A stretch of 64,000 nucleotides of DNA from positions 1-64,000 of the forward strand of contig CAVQNU010000029.1 of the NCBI GenBank assembly GCA_963714255.1, read 5' to 3'. Shown here one piece after another: positions 7,944-17,013 of the stretch. Every line of letters begins with the position of its first letter. Within the stretch, counting starts at the first letter, position 1. Under the pieces are notes generated by a model that saw nothing but the letters and a program-made list of their open reading frames with translations, was not told where the DNA came from and ran no database searches. The DNA is from Rhodovastum sp963714255. GTDB taxonomy: Bacteria; Pseudomonadota; Alphaproteobacteria; Acetobacterales; Acetobacteraceae. A program made the position numbers and the translations under genes.

Positions 7944-8785
7944 TGGCTCGCCGGCAGGCTGCGGACGCTGAATGGGGTCGGCTTGCAGCCTCGCCCAAAC
8001 CCGGACGTGGCGAAGGCTTCGTACAGCGCCAGGTCTCCGAAATTCTTCTCCAGGATCAGCTTGGTTTCGGCGCGGCCGGGCTGCGTCGGCCGGATCGGCC
8101 GGCGCGCCGGGCCCTGTGGCGACGCCGCGTATGAACCGTTCAGCCTCGGCATCGGCACCGGAATGTCGAGGTCGAGCAGCTCCGCCAGCGCCTGCAGCGA
8201 GGCGTCGAACCGCTCGGTCACGCCAATCCAGTCGAAACTTGCCAGCCGCCGCGAGGCCAGCGCGATCATCGCCCCCCCGTCCGCCGCCAGCGCGTCGTAG
8301 CGACGGCCCAGCAACTGCCGGGTCAACCCGTTCTCCACATGCGAGCGCACGAACGGCGTGGGCGAGCGGATGAAGTCGGCGAAGCCGACCGAGGCCGCGA
8401 ACCGCGGTCCGTTGTCCGGCACGCTGCGGCTGATGGCGGCGATGTGCTCGTCGCCGAACCCGCGCCAGTAATCGTACAGCGACACCATGCGCGCCACCGG
8501 ATGGCGCAGCACGGTCAGCCGGAACGCCGGCGCAACCGCTTCCAGGAAGTCAAAGTCGAAATGACCTGAGTACAGATCGTATCCCCCGATCCGCTCCGCC
8601 CGGTGCGTCCACACCCCGAACGCCGGGCTCGGGGCGATCGTCAGCCCGGGCAGGCCGGTGGTGAGCACCCAGACCACCGAGTTCCCCGCCGTCTTCGGCA
8701 CATGCATGAACCCGACCTGCGATCGCGACGGCGCGGCATAAGGCGGGCAGGGCGCGATCGGCGGGGCAGGGCGGACAACGCTCAT
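7931..8785 (-). CDS. Sulfotransferase family protein
   Basis: A predicted cytosolic sulfotransferase of 284 residues. The PAPS 5'-phosphosulfate loop is visible as GFMHVPKTAGNSVVW and the 3'-phosphate site as TVLRHPVARMVSLYDYW, which are the two hallmark motifs of the heparan-sulfate-2-O-sulfotransferase-like (Sulfotransfer_2) family. The start ATG 8785 is preceded by AAAGG 6 nt upstream. Longer upstream starts give a basic leader and are less likely. The protein ends inside an AT-rich repeat, which supplies the last codons and the stop (ENG*), so its native C-terminus may have been altered. The substrate cannot be read from sequence; surface polysaccharide is a reasonable guess. Confidence 0.85.
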   Translation of the reverse strand: MSVVRPAPPIAPCPPYAAPSRSQVGFMHVPKTAGNSVVWVLTTGLPGLTIAPSPAFGVWTHRAERIGGYDLYSGHFDFDFLEAVAPAFRLTVLRHPVARMVSLYDYWRGFGDEHIAAISRSVPDNGPRFAASVGFADFIRSPTPFVRSHVENGLTRQLLGRRYDALAADGGAMIALASRRLASFDWIGVTERFDASLQALAELLDLDIPVPMPRLNGSYAASPQGPARRPIRPTQPGRAETKLILEKNFGDLALYEAFATSGFGRGCKPTPFSVRSLPASQENG

Positions 8786-8954
8786 GGCGAACCTTTGCGC
8801 GGGCGACCGCCGGGAGAGCGCAAGCGCCGTGCCATGCGCCGGGTGCCGGAATTCCGCGCTCCGCGGGGCCGCGCGCTGCATCAATTGTCCCGTTTCCGGA
8901 CGCGCCTGTCGGCTTGGCAGACGCCGCCGCGCGGGCGGGCCGACCGCCGGGGGC

Positions 8955-8984
8955 TTGACGTTCCGCCGGCCGCCTCTGTGCTAT
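8955..8984 (+). promoter_or_regulatory. Candidate sigma-70 promoter of tRNA-Gly
   Basis: TTGACG at 8955-8960 and TGCTAT at 8979-8984 are separated by 18 bp and end 11 bp before the tRNA gene. The match to the housekeeping -35 box is good; the -10 box is moderate. No other gene begins here, so this is the natural promoter for the tRNA. Predicted from sequence only. Confidence 0.5.
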
Positions 8985-8995
8985 GGCAGCGCCAA

Positions 8996-9069
8996 GCGGG
9001 TGTAGCTCAATGGTAGAGCCCCAGCCTTCCAAGCTGGTTGTGCGGGTTCGATTCCCGTCACCCGCTCCA
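8996..9069 (+). tRNA. tRNA-Gly (anticodon TCC)
   Basis: A complete cloverleaf can be drawn: acceptor GCGGGTG pairs with CACCCGC, D arm GCTC...GAGC, anticodon stem CCAGC/GCTGG with loop CTTCCAA giving anticodon TCC, and T arm CGGGTTCGATTCCCG. The discriminator is T and CCA is encoded (9067-9069). It reads GGA/GGG glycine codons. An AT-rich hairpin repeat follows about 30 bp downstream and may end the transcript. Confidence 0.97.
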
Positions 9070-9100
9070 AGTGTCCCGCAAGCCCCCCCGCCAACCCAGG

Positions 9101-9188
9101 AAAACGAATAAAAAGTTTTTGCTTCTTATTTCAAAAAGCAGCGCTTGTTCTTTTTTGAAAAAAAGAACCAAAAAACTTTTATCTGTTT
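9101..9188. repeat. AT-rich nested hairpin repeat, copy 3
   Basis: A full copy between two convergent genes, the tRNA and cysK. Here the order of the two inner hairpins is reversed relative to copy 2 (GCTTC-type first, then GTTCT-type), so it lies in the opposite orientation. Outer arms are AACGAATAAAAAG and CTTTTATCTGTTT. Confidence 0.9.
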
Positions 9189-9210
9189 AGCCCCCCCATC
9201 AAATCGCCAG

Positions 9211-10213
9211 CTACAACCCGGCAAACAGCGGCGTACTCAAATAGCGTTCGGCAAAGCTCGGCGCGATCGAAACGATCAGCCGGCCCTTGTTCGCCGGCAG
9301 GCGCGCCAGCGCCAGCGCCGCATGCAGCGCCGCCCCCGAGGAAATCCCGATCGGCAGCCCCTCCACCCGGGCGCAGCGACGCGCCGCGGCGATCGCCTCG
9401 CGTTCGGAGACGCGCACCACCTCGTCCATCAGCCCCAGTTCCAGCACCGCCGGCTGAAACCCCGGCCCGATGCCCTGCATGCCATGCGGCCCGGCCTCGT
9501 CGCCGGACAGCACCGCACTCTCGGTCGGCTCCACCAGTACCACGCGTAAGCCGGGCCGGCGCGGTTTCAGCGTGCGCGCGATGCCGGTCAGCGTGCCGCC
9601 AGTGCCGGCGCCGCCCACCACGATGTCCACCGCCCCCCCGGTATCGGTCCAGAATCTCCTCCGCCGTGGTGGCGGCGTGGATGTCGGGATTGGCCGGGTT
9701 GTCGAACTGGCGCGGCATCCACGCGCCCGGCGTCGCGGCGACGATGGCCTCCGCCCGGGCGATCGCACCGGCCATCCCCTGGCGCGACGAGGTTAGTTGC
9801 ACCTCCGCGCCCATCAGCCGCATCATCTTGCGCCGCTCGACCGAGGCCCCCTCGGGCATGGTAACGACCAGCCGGTACCCCTTGGCGGCGGCGACGAAAG
9901 CGAGCGCGATCCCGGTATTGCCGGAGGTGGGCTCGACCAGCACTGACCGTCCCGGCGCGATCAACCCCTCGGCCTCGGCGCGCTCGACCATGGCCAGGCC
10001 GATACGGTCCTTCACCGAGCCGAGCGGATTGAAGAATTCCAGCTTGAGCGCAACCTCGGCGGCCAGCCCATCCTCGGCGGCGATGCGCGGGATGGCGACC
10101 AGCGGCGTCGCACCGATGGTTTCCAGAATGCTCCGGAACACGCGCCCGCGCGCCGGCGCTGGTTTCGCAAGCGGCACCGGGGCCGCGACGGCACGCGAGG
10201 AGGGTCTTGCCAT
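9211..10213 (-). CDS. cysK: Cysteine synthase A with apparent frameshift
   Basis: This PLP enzyme makes cysteine from O-acetylserine and sulfide. The first frame, from ATG 10213, shows ETIGATPLVAIPRI, the PLP-lysine segment NPLGSVKDRIGLAM, PTSGNTGIALAFVAA and MPRQFDNPANPDIH. The second frame continues GAVDIVVGGAGTGGTLTG to ISSGAALHAAL. The switch falls in a run of seven C (9633-9639; G on the coding strand). Removing one base restores one continuous protein of about 333 residues. All family motifs are intact on both sides, so a sequence error or a very recent mutation is more likely than an old pseudogene. AAGGG lies 8 nt upstream of the start. Confidence 0.88.
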
Positions 10214-10257
10214 GCCGACGCCCTTAGCACGACACCGCCCGGTCCGGTAGCAGACCA

Positions 10258-10343
10258 AACGAATAAAAGTTTTTTGTTCTTTTTTCAAAAAAGAACAAGC
10301 GCTTCTTTCTGGAAAAAGAAGCAAAAACTTTTCAACCGTTTTC
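10258..10343. repeat. AT-rich nested hairpin repeat, copy 4
   Basis: A full copy with outer arms AACGAATAAAAG and CTTTTCAACCGTTTT and two inner hairpins. It lies between the divergent starts of cysK and the small membrane protein gene at 10464. This argues against a pure terminator role for the family. Confidence 0.9.
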
Positions 10344-10463
10344 CTCGCCTCGCCGGCAGGCTTCGGAAGCCGGATGCGATCGTCGTGGCCCGCTGCAGAT
10401 GCCGATGGACACACAACGGCGCGCCCGCCATAACGCCCGGCGCCCGACACCAGGAACGCCACC

Positions 10464-10811
10464 ATGTTCGACGCAGATCACCTGTTCGTCCGGGCCTTCG
10501 GCTGGTTCCTCAAGCCGGCCCTGGTGGGGCTGCTGCTCGGGCTGCTGGTCTGGATCGCCGGGGCCGGCACCGCCGGGCTGCTGACCTACGCCGCGCTCGG
10601 CGCCACCACCGCCTACTTTCGTGCCGGCTTCGGCTGGCCGCCGAACAACCAGGACTGGGCACCGCTGGCCGGCATCATCTGGCCCCTGGTAGCCGTGCGC
10701 GACATCCTTCCGCACCTGCTGGACACGCCGGACCCGCCGTCCGCGCCGGAGGAGGATGCCGCCTCCAACGCCGGCCTGCTGGAAGCCCCGCGTCCCCGCC
10801 AACTCGCCTGA
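10464..10811 (+). CDS. Small membrane protein, 115 aa, unknown
   Basis: The protein has two hydrophobic stretches in its first half: PALVGLLLGLLVWIAGA and GLLTYAALGATTAYF. A soluble, proline-rich, acidic tail follows (DTPDPPSAPEEDAAS). Start ATG 10464 is preceded by GGAACGCCACC, a weak ribosome site. I do not recognise a family. A bitopic or hairpin inner-membrane protein is the safest description. It is followed after 66 bp by the patatin-like lipoprotein gene on the same strand. Confidence 0.65.
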   Translation: MFDADHLFVRAFGWFLKPALVGLLLGLLVWIAGAGTAGLLTYAALGATTAYFRAGFGWPPNNQDWAPLAGIIWPLVAVRDILPHLLDTPDPPSAPEEDAASNAGLLEAPRPRQLA

Positions 10812-10877
10812 CCGCCGCGCCCGGCAAGTCTGCAACGTCTGGACCCGCGCGGTAATCCGGGCAAGAAAGCGCGGCCA

Positions 10878-12122
10878 ATGACGGAGCGTGTTCAGATGGA
10901 CCTGCGGGCCGGTCGCCACGGCGCCCCCCGCCCGGCGGCGTCGCGTCGCGTCCTGTTCGGCGGCGCCGGCGCGGCGGCGCTGCTTTCCGGCTGCGCCGCC
11001 CCCGCGCGCGGCCCGGCCGTGCCCCTGGCCCAGACCCGCCAGGCCAGCGTGCTCGGCCTGCCGAACGAACGCTTCTTCCCGCTCTCCGGCGCCGATGCGA
11101 TGCTGGCCGAATTCATGGCGGCAGCGCAACGCCAGCGCGCCGCTCGCGGGCTGGCGCCGGATGCGCCGCTGCCCGCGCTCGACCTGCTGTCGGTCTCCGG
11201 CGGCGGCGAGAACGGCGCCTTCGGGGCCGGCCTGCTGTGCGGCTGGACCGAACATGGCGATCGGCCGGTCTTCGCGGTGGTCACCGGCGTCAGCACCGGC
11301 GCGCTCACCGCCCCCTTCGCCTATCTGGGCCCGGCCTATGACGGCCAGTTGCGCGCCGTGTACACCGAGCTCACGCCCGACCACGTGCTGGCCAGCCGCG
11401 GCCTCGTCGCCGCCCTGTTCGACGACGCGCTCAACGACAATTCGCCGCTGTTCCGCACCATCTCCCACTACCTCGACGCGACGATGCTGGCAGCCCTCGC
11501 CCGCGCCTACACCGAAGGCCGCCTGCTGCTGATCGGTACCGCCGACCTCGATGCCCAGCAGCCCGTCATCTGGAACATCGGCGCCATCGCCGCCAGCGGC
11601 GACCCGCGCGCCCTCGACACCATCCGCCGCGTCCTGCTGGCCTCCGCGGCGGTGCCGGGCGCCTTCCCGCCGACCATGTTCGACGTGACCGTGGACGGCC
11701 AGCCGCACCAGGAAATGCACGTGGACGGTGGCGCCTTCGCGCAGGCGTTCCTCTATCCGGCCGCCATGACCGCCGAGCGCCGCGGCCGCCTGCAGCGCGG
11801 CGAGGCGGTGATCCCGGTGACCGCCTGGGTCATCCGCAACGGCCGGCTCGATCCCGAATGGTCGGCGGTGCAGCGCCGGGTGCTCAGCATCGTCGGGCGC
11901 GCCATCTCCACCATGATCACGGCGAGCGGCTACAACGACGTGCTGCGGATGTATTTCAACGCCCGGCACGACGACATCGACTTCCACCTGGCCTATATCG
12001 GCGCCGACTTCGACATGGAACTCCCCGAGCCGTTCGACCAGGGCTTCATGCGCGCGCTGTTCGACTACGGCTACCAGCGCGGGCGCCGCGGCTACGACTG
12101 GGCGAGCCGGCCGCCGGGCTGA
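10878..12122 (+). CDS. Patatin-like phospholipase lipoprotein
   Basis: A 414-residue protein with a lipoprotein-type leader (arginine-rich start, then VLFGGAGAAALLSGCAAP, with Cys in a lipobox). The patatin core contains the oxyanion loop SVSGGGENGAFGAGLL, the nucleophile elbow GVSTGAL (GxSxG), and the catalytic Asp in HVDGGAF. Together these form a Ser-Asp dyad lipid acyl hydrolase, probably anchored in the cell envelope and acting on membrane lipids. Start ATG 10878 gives an 18-bp longer leader than ATG 10896, and either could be used. It may be cotranscribed with the small membrane protein upstream. Confidence 0.85.
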   Translation: MTERVQMDLRAGRHGAPRPAASRRVLFGGAGAAALLSGCAAPARGPAVPLAQTRQASVLGLPNERFFPLSGADAMLAEFMAAAQRQRAARGLAPDAPLPALDLLSVSGGGENGAFGAGLLCGWTEHGDRPVFAVVTGVSTGALTAPFAYLGPAYDGQLRAVYTELTPDHVLASRGLVAALFDDALNDNSPLFRTISHYLDATMLAALARAYTEGRLLLIGTADLDAQQPVIWNIGAIAASGDPRALDTIRRVLLASAAVPGAFPPTMFDVTVDGQPHQEMHVDGGAFAQAFLYPAAMTAERRGRLQRGEAVIPVTAWVIRNGRLDPEWSAVQRRVLSIVGRAISTMITASGYNDVLRMYFNARHDDIDFHLAYIGADFDMELPEPFDQGFMRALFDYGYQRGRRGYDWASRPPG

Positions 12123-12193
12123 CCTTCCGCCGCCGCCACACGCGGTCGTGATGCCGGCGCGGGCTGGCGCGCCTGTACCGTCGCGTCTAAAAT

Positions 12194-12245
12194 TCATGCT
12201 GCGCCGCAACATGGCTGCAGCATGTTTGTAGCATGGCTGCAACAA
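12194..12245 (+). promoter_or_regulatory. Candidate PhaR-type operator (TGC/GCA repeats)
   Basis: Upstream of the PHA-synthase-like gene the sequence contains several closely spaced TGC and GCA half-sites: TGCGCCGCA, GGCTGCAGCATG, and GTAGCATGGCTGCAAC. PhaR regulators of polyhydroxyalkanoate genes in alphaproteobacteria are known to bind TGC-rich inverted sites of this type. The repeat density is visible in sequence; binding by PhaR is an inference from what lies downstream. Confidence 0.35.
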
Positions 12246-12308
12246 GCTCGCTCATGATACGCAATCATGAACATGCCGCTCCAAGGGAGCCGTAGGAGAG
12301 TTCGAAAA

Positions 12309-14577
12309 ATGAGCCAGTCGCAGAACACCGGTTTCACGATGCCGGGCTGGGGCGCGTTCGACCCCGCGGCTTTCGGCCCCGCGGCTTTCGGCCCCACGGC
12401 TTTCGGCCCCACGGCTTTCGGACCTGTGCAGGAATACTGGGTCGATGCCTGGCAGCGTTCTATCCTGTTCCTCGACGTGCTGCGCCAGCGCGGCAACATC
12501 AGCCGCGAGCACAACGCCCGGCCCGCGCCCAACGTGCTGAGCTTCGCCGCCGAACTGCTGGTGGACGGGCGCACCCTGCCGCGCCCGGTGAATTACGCGC
12601 TGGTGCGCATCGTGCCGCCCGCCGGCACCGTCACCGACCCCGCCAAGCGCCCCTTCATCGTGTTCGACCCGCGCGCCGGCCACGGCCCCGGCATCGGCGG
12701 CATGAAGCACGACAGCGAGATCGGCGTCGCCCTGCAGGCCGGCCATCCCTGCTATTTCGTCGGCTTCCTGCCCGCCCCCATGCCCGGCCAGACCGTCGAG
12801 GATGTCTGCCGCGCCGAGACGGTGTTCATCGAGACGGTGGCGGCGCGCCATCCGCAGGCCGAGGGCAAGCCGGTGCTGATCGGCAACTGCCAGGCCGGCT
12901 GGCAGATCATGATGGCGGTGGCGATGCGGCCCGAACTGCCCGGCCCGATCATGCTGGCCGGCGCGCCGCTGTCCTACTGGGCCGGGGTGCACGGCAAGAA
13001 TCCGCTGCGCTATCTCGGCGGCCTGCTCGGCGGCACCTGGCTCACCGCGCTCACCGGCGATCTCGGCCACGGCATTTTCGACGGCGCCCACCTGGTCGCC
13101 AATTTCGAATCCATGAACCCGGCCAACACCTACTGGAAGAAGGCGTACAACGTCTATTCCAGGATCGACACCGAGGCGAAGCGGTTCCTGGAATTCGAGA
13201 CCTGGTGGGGCAGCCCGGTGCTGCTGAACGCCGAGGAGATGCAGTGGATCGCCGACAACCTGTTCGTCGGCAACCGGCTCGCCACCGGCGGGCTGCGCAC
13301 CTCCGACGGGCTGCGCATCGACCTGCGCAACATCCGCTCGCCGATCATCGTGTTCTGCTCCTGGGGCGACGACATCACCCCGCCGCAGCAGGCGCTCGGC
13401 TGGATCACCGACCTCTACGCCGATGACAGCGAGATCGTCGCCAACGGCCAGACCATCGTCTACACGCTGCACGACAGCATCGGCCATCTCGGCATCTTCG
13501 TCTCCGGCAAGGTCGCCACCAAGGAGCACGGCGAGTTCGCCAGCTGCATGGACATGATCGACCTGATGCCGCCCGGGCTGTACGAGGCGGTGATCACCGA
13601 GGTCACCGAGGACATGGCGAACCCCGAGCTGATCCACGGCCGCTACCTGTTCCGCCTGGAGGCGCGCAGCCTCGCCGACATCCGCGCGCTCGGCAACAAC
13701 GACGCCGCCGACGAGCTGCGCTTCGCCGCCGCGGCGCGGCTGTCCGAGGTCAATCTCGGCCTCTACCGCACCCTGCTGTCCCCCTGGGTGCGCGCCGTCA
13801 CCACCGAACAAAGCGCCGAGACGATGCGCCAGTTGCATCCCAACCGCGTGCAATTCGCCGCCTTCGCCGACGAGAATCCGCTCATGAAACCACTCGCCGC
13901 GCTGGCCGAAAGCGTGCGCGCCGACCGCCGGCCGGTCGCGCCCGACAACCCGCTGCTGGCGATCGAGCAGGCCGTCTCGTCCTGGATCACCACCGGGCTG
14001 CAGGCTTACGGCGCTGCCCGCGACATGTTCACCGAGCAGTTCTTCCTCACCACCTACGGCTCGCCGGTGCTGCAGGCCCTGCTCGGCCTCGGCACCGACC
14101 AGGCGCAGGCCGGCCGGCACATCGAGCACGACCTGCTGCGCGAGGCCACGGAAGCGCGCCACCGCGCCGAGCTGGAAACCAAATTCGCGGCGGGCGGGCT
14201 GCGCGAGGCGCTGCTGCGGGCGCTGATCTACATCCGCCTGCCCGAGCGCAGCGCCGACGAGCGCGGCTTCGCCGCCATGGAATTGCTGCGCCAGATGCAG
14301 CCGCCCGGGCAGCGCTTCACGCTGGCGGCGTTGAAGCAGGGGTTCGCCGAGCAGTTCATGCTGCTGCGGCTCGACCAGGACCGCGCGCTGCGCGCCCTGC
14401 CGGCGCTGCTGGCGCAGGAGCCGGGGCAGCGGCGGCTCGCGCTCACCGCGCTGCGCCGCATCATCGGCGCGAGCGGCACCATCTCCGCCGAGGGCGCCGA
14501 GCGGCTGGCCCGCATGGAGGCCGTCTTCAGCGGCGCCGACACCGCCTCGTCCCGGGGGGAGGCCGACCAATGCCTGA
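12309..14577 (+). CDS. DUF3141 protein, PHA-synthase-like alpha/beta hydrolase
   Basis: A large protein of about 755 residues. After an N-terminal run of four AAFGP/TAFGP pentapeptides it has a PhaC-like hydrolase domain. The nucleophile elbow is GNCQAGW (G-x-C-x-G, as in PHA synthases), with Asp in CSWGDDITPP and His in DSIGHLGIF. The C-terminal 250 residues are helical. A ribosome site TAGGAGAG precedes ATG 12309. In frame, the ORF would run without a stop into the next gene. If one base is removed from the G run near 14550, a stop falls at 14575-14577, overlapping the pta ATG. DUF3141 genes are typically found beside pta and fabI, as here. Confidence 0.82.
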
Positions 14578-15554
14578 CGATCCCGCAGCCGGCGCCCGCC
14601 GCGGGCCACGAACGCTACGAGCAGGCTCATCGCGGCGGCGCGCGAGCTGCCGCCGACCCGCACGGCGGTCGGTGCATCCCTGCAACGATGTCTCGCTCGA
14701 AAGCGCCATCGAAGGCCAGCGGCTCGGCCTGGTCGACCCGATCCTGGTCGGACCGGCCGCGCGCATCCGCGCCGCGGCGGCCAAGGCCGGGCTCGATATC
14801 GGCGCCATGCCGATCATCGATTCGGCGCACAGCGTCGAGTCCGCCGCGAAAGGCGGTCGAGCAGGTGCGGCTCGGCAATGTCGAGGCGCTGATGAAGGGC
14901 AGCCTGCACACCGACGAGCTGATGGCCGCGGTGGTGGCGCGCGAGGGCGGCATCCGCACCGGCCGCCGGGTCAGCCACTGCTTCGTCATGGCGGTGCCCG
15001 GCCATGCCGACCCGCTGATCGTCACCGACGCCGCCGTCAACATCGCGCCGACCTTCGCCGAGAAGGTCGACATCGTGCAGAACGCCATCGACCTCGCGCA
15101 TGCCCTGCGCTTCCAGCACGTGCGGGTGGCCATCCTCAGCGCCATGGAAACCATCAACGCCAAGGTTCCCTCCACGCTGGAGGCCGCCGGGCTTTGCAAG
15201 ATGGCCGATCGCGGCCAGATCACCGGCGCCGTGCTGGACGGGCCGCTGGCGCTCGACAATGCCATCAACCCCGAGGCGGCGGCCATCAAGGGCATCGTCT
15301 CGTCGGTCGCCGGGCGCGCCAACGTGCTGGTGGTGCCCGACCTGGAGGCCGGCAACATGCTGGCGAAAAGCCTCACCTTCCTGGCCGGCGCCGACGCCGC
15401 CGGCATCGTGCTCGGCGCCCGCGTGCCCATCATCCTCACCAGCCGCGCCGATTCGCTGCAGGTCCGGCTGGCCTCCTGCGCCGTCGCCTCGCTGGTCGCC
15501 GCCGCCCGCCGCGCCGGCACCGCGCCCGCCGTCAGTCAGGGTACCCACCCATGA
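14570..15554 (+). CDS. pta: Phosphate acetyltransferase with several apparent frameshifts
   Basis: The enzyme interconverts acetyl-CoA and acetyl phosphate. The protein is readable as RYEQ, LIAAARELPPTRTAV, VHPCNDVSLESAIEGQRLGL through SAHSVESAAK, then AVEQVRLGNVEALMKGSLHTDEL to the end. This takes three successive +1 shifts at about 14624, 14671 and 14852. The net change is three bases, so the original frame returns. The core PTA motifs (MKGSLHTDELM, NIAPTFAEKVDIVQNAIDLA, DGPLALDNAIN) are intact. The stop overlaps the fabI ATG. The usual acetate kinase partner is missing between pta and fabI. The pattern of inserted bases suggests consensus errors rather than decay. Confidence 0.78.
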
Positions 15555-16330
15555 GCGAAACCATCCGCCCGGTGCTCGCCGGCAGCAAGGCCCTGGTGGT
15601 GGGGGTGGCCAACGACCAGTCGATCGCCTGGGGCTGCGCCAAGGCGTTCCGCATGGTGGAGGCCGACCTCGCCATCACCTGGCTCAACGAGAAATCCCGC
15701 CCCTATGTCGAGCCGCTGGCGCAGGAGGTGGAAGCCTCGATCACCGGCGCCCTCGACGTTCCGGTGCCCGGCCAGCTGGAGGCGGTGTTCGAGCGCATCC
15801 GCACGCAATGGGGAAGGCTCGACATCCTGGTGCATTCCATCGCCTTCGCGCCGAAGCAGGATTTGCAGGGTGGGCTGCTCGACTGCTCGGCCGAGGGCTT
15901 CGCCAAGGCCATGGACATCTCCTGCCATTCCTTCGTGCGCATGGCGAAGCTGGCGGCGCCGCTGATGACCGAGGGCGGCAGCATGTTCGCCATGAGCTAC
16001 TACGGCGCCAACCGGGTGGTGCCCAACTACAACGTCATGGGGCCGGTGAAGGCGGCGCTGGAAGCGGCCTGCCGCTACCTGGCCTATGAGCTCGGCCCGC
16101 GCGGCATCCGCGTGCACGCCATCTCGCCGGGGCCGCTGAACACCCGGGCCGCCTCGGGGATCAAGCATTTCGAGCTGCTGCTGAACGAGGCGGCGCAGAA
16201 GGCCCCGCTCGGCGAGCTGGTGGACATCATGGATGTCGGCTTCGCCTGCGCCTATCTCGCCACGCCCTTCGCCCGGCGCATCACGGGCGGCACCGTCTAT
16301 GTCGATGGTGGGGCGAACATCGTCGCCTGA
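15551..16330 (+). CDS. fabI: Enoyl-[acyl-carrier-protein] reductase (NADH)
   Basis: A 259-residue short-chain dehydrogenase-type enzyme that performs the last reduction of each fatty-acid elongation cycle. The N-terminal region has the FabI-type cofactor loop VVGVANDQSIAWGCAKAF. The catalytic Tyr/Lys pair is in YNVMGPVKAAL (Y-x6-K), with SYYGANRVVPNY just before. The substrate loop HAISPGPLNTRAASGI and the C-terminal ITGGTVYVDGG are typical. It overlaps pta by 4 bp (ATGA), giving a DUF3141-pta-fabI operon that links storage-type thioester chemistry, acetyl-CoA handling and fatty-acid synthesis. Confidence 0.95.
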   Translation: MSETIRPVLAGSKALVVGVANDQSIAWGCAKAFRMVEADLAITWLNEKSRPYVEPLAQEVEASITGALDVPVPGQLEAVFERIRTQWGRLDILVHSIAFAPKQDLQGGLLDCSAEGFAKAMDISCHSFVRMAKLAAPLMTEGGSMFAMSYYGANRVVPNYNVMGPVKAALEAACRYLAYELGPRGIRVHAISPGPLNTRAASGIKHFELLLNEAAQKAPLGELVDIMDVGFACAYLATPFARRITGGTVYVDGGANIVA

Positions 16331-16397
16331 CGATCGCTTGACCGCCACGACCGCCGTGCGCATGTCGCCCCGGCGGGTTCGCCCATGGAGACCGGCC

Positions 16398-16964
16398 ATG
16401 CTCCAATCCCGACGCTCCCTGCTCGCCGCCGCGACGCTCGCGGCGGCCGGCCTGCTCGCCCCGCTGCACGCCGCCCGGGCGGCCAGCTCGGCGCGGCGCA
16501 TCAACGCCGATGCCACCCGCGCGCTGAACGCGCTGTACGCGGCCAATGCCAAGGCCCGCGACCTCGGCCGGCAGGCCAAGGCGGTGCTGATCTTCCCGAA
16601 AATCTACAAGGGCGGCCTCATCGTCGGCGGCCTCAGCGGCGACGGCGTGCTGCGCGTGGCCGGCCAGCCGTCCGGCTACTACAACATCTCGGCCGCCAGC
16701 TTCGGCCTGCAGGCCGGCGGCCAGACCTACAGCTTCGTGCTGTTCTTCATGACCGCCGACGCGCTCGACTACCTGCGCAAAAGCGACGGCTGGGCGATCG
16801 GCAGCGGCCCGAGCGTGGTGGTGGTGGACAAGGGCGCGGCGGCCAACCTGACCACCACGACAGTCACCCAGGATGTCTACGCCTTCCCGTTCGGCCAGAA
16901 GGGGCTGATGGCCGGGCTGGGGCTGGAGGGGTCGAAGATCACCGTCATCCAGCCGGACAAGTGA
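16398..16964 (+). CDS. SYLF-domain (YSC84-like) exported lipid-binding protein
   Basis: A 188-residue protein with a Tat/Sec-like leader (MLQSRRSLLAAATLAAAG, cleavage near HAARAAS). A SYLF domain follows. Typical segments are AKAVLIFPKIYKGGLIVGG, SGYYNISAASFGLQAGGQ and GLMAGLGLEGSKI. SYLF proteins bind phosphoinositides in eukaryotes; bacterial members are periplasmic and of unknown role. The start chosen leaves a compact signal peptide. It lies 67 bp after fabI and could share its transcript. Confidence 0.85.
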   Translation: MLQSRRSLLAAATLAAAGLLAPLHAARAASSARRINADATRALNALYAANAKARDLGRQAKAVLIFPKIYKGGLIVGGLSGDGVLRVAGQPSGYYNISAASFGLQAGGQTYSFVLFFMTADALDYLRKSDGWAIGSGPSVVVVDKGAAANLTTTTVTQDVYAFPFGQKGLMAGLGLEGSKITVIQPDK

Positions 16965-16965
16965 T

Positions 16966-17012
16966 GCCGCGGCGGGTGATGCGGCGACGGGTGATGCCGG
17001 GGCGGGCGGGCG
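16966..17012. repeat. Three 15-bp tandem repeats between genes
   Basis: The unit GGTGATGCCGCGGCG is repeated about three times with small changes between the SYLF gene and the DUF2254 gene. It ends just before the ATG at 17014. No open reading frame uses it. Confidence 0.6.
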
Positions 17013-17013
17013 C

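Noticed and set aside
10332..14663. Long antisense open frames over the patatin and DUF3141 genes
   Set aside because: The compositions are His/Gly/Arg-rich and start and stop positions make no operon sense. The plus-strand genes carry clear catalytic motifs.
12309..15554. A single 1082-residue DUF3141-Pta fusion protein
   Set aside because: The frame is open throughout, but the middle about 75 residues have no similarity to either family. The true Pta N-terminus is readable in other frames through three +1 shifts, so the fusion is an artefact of indels.
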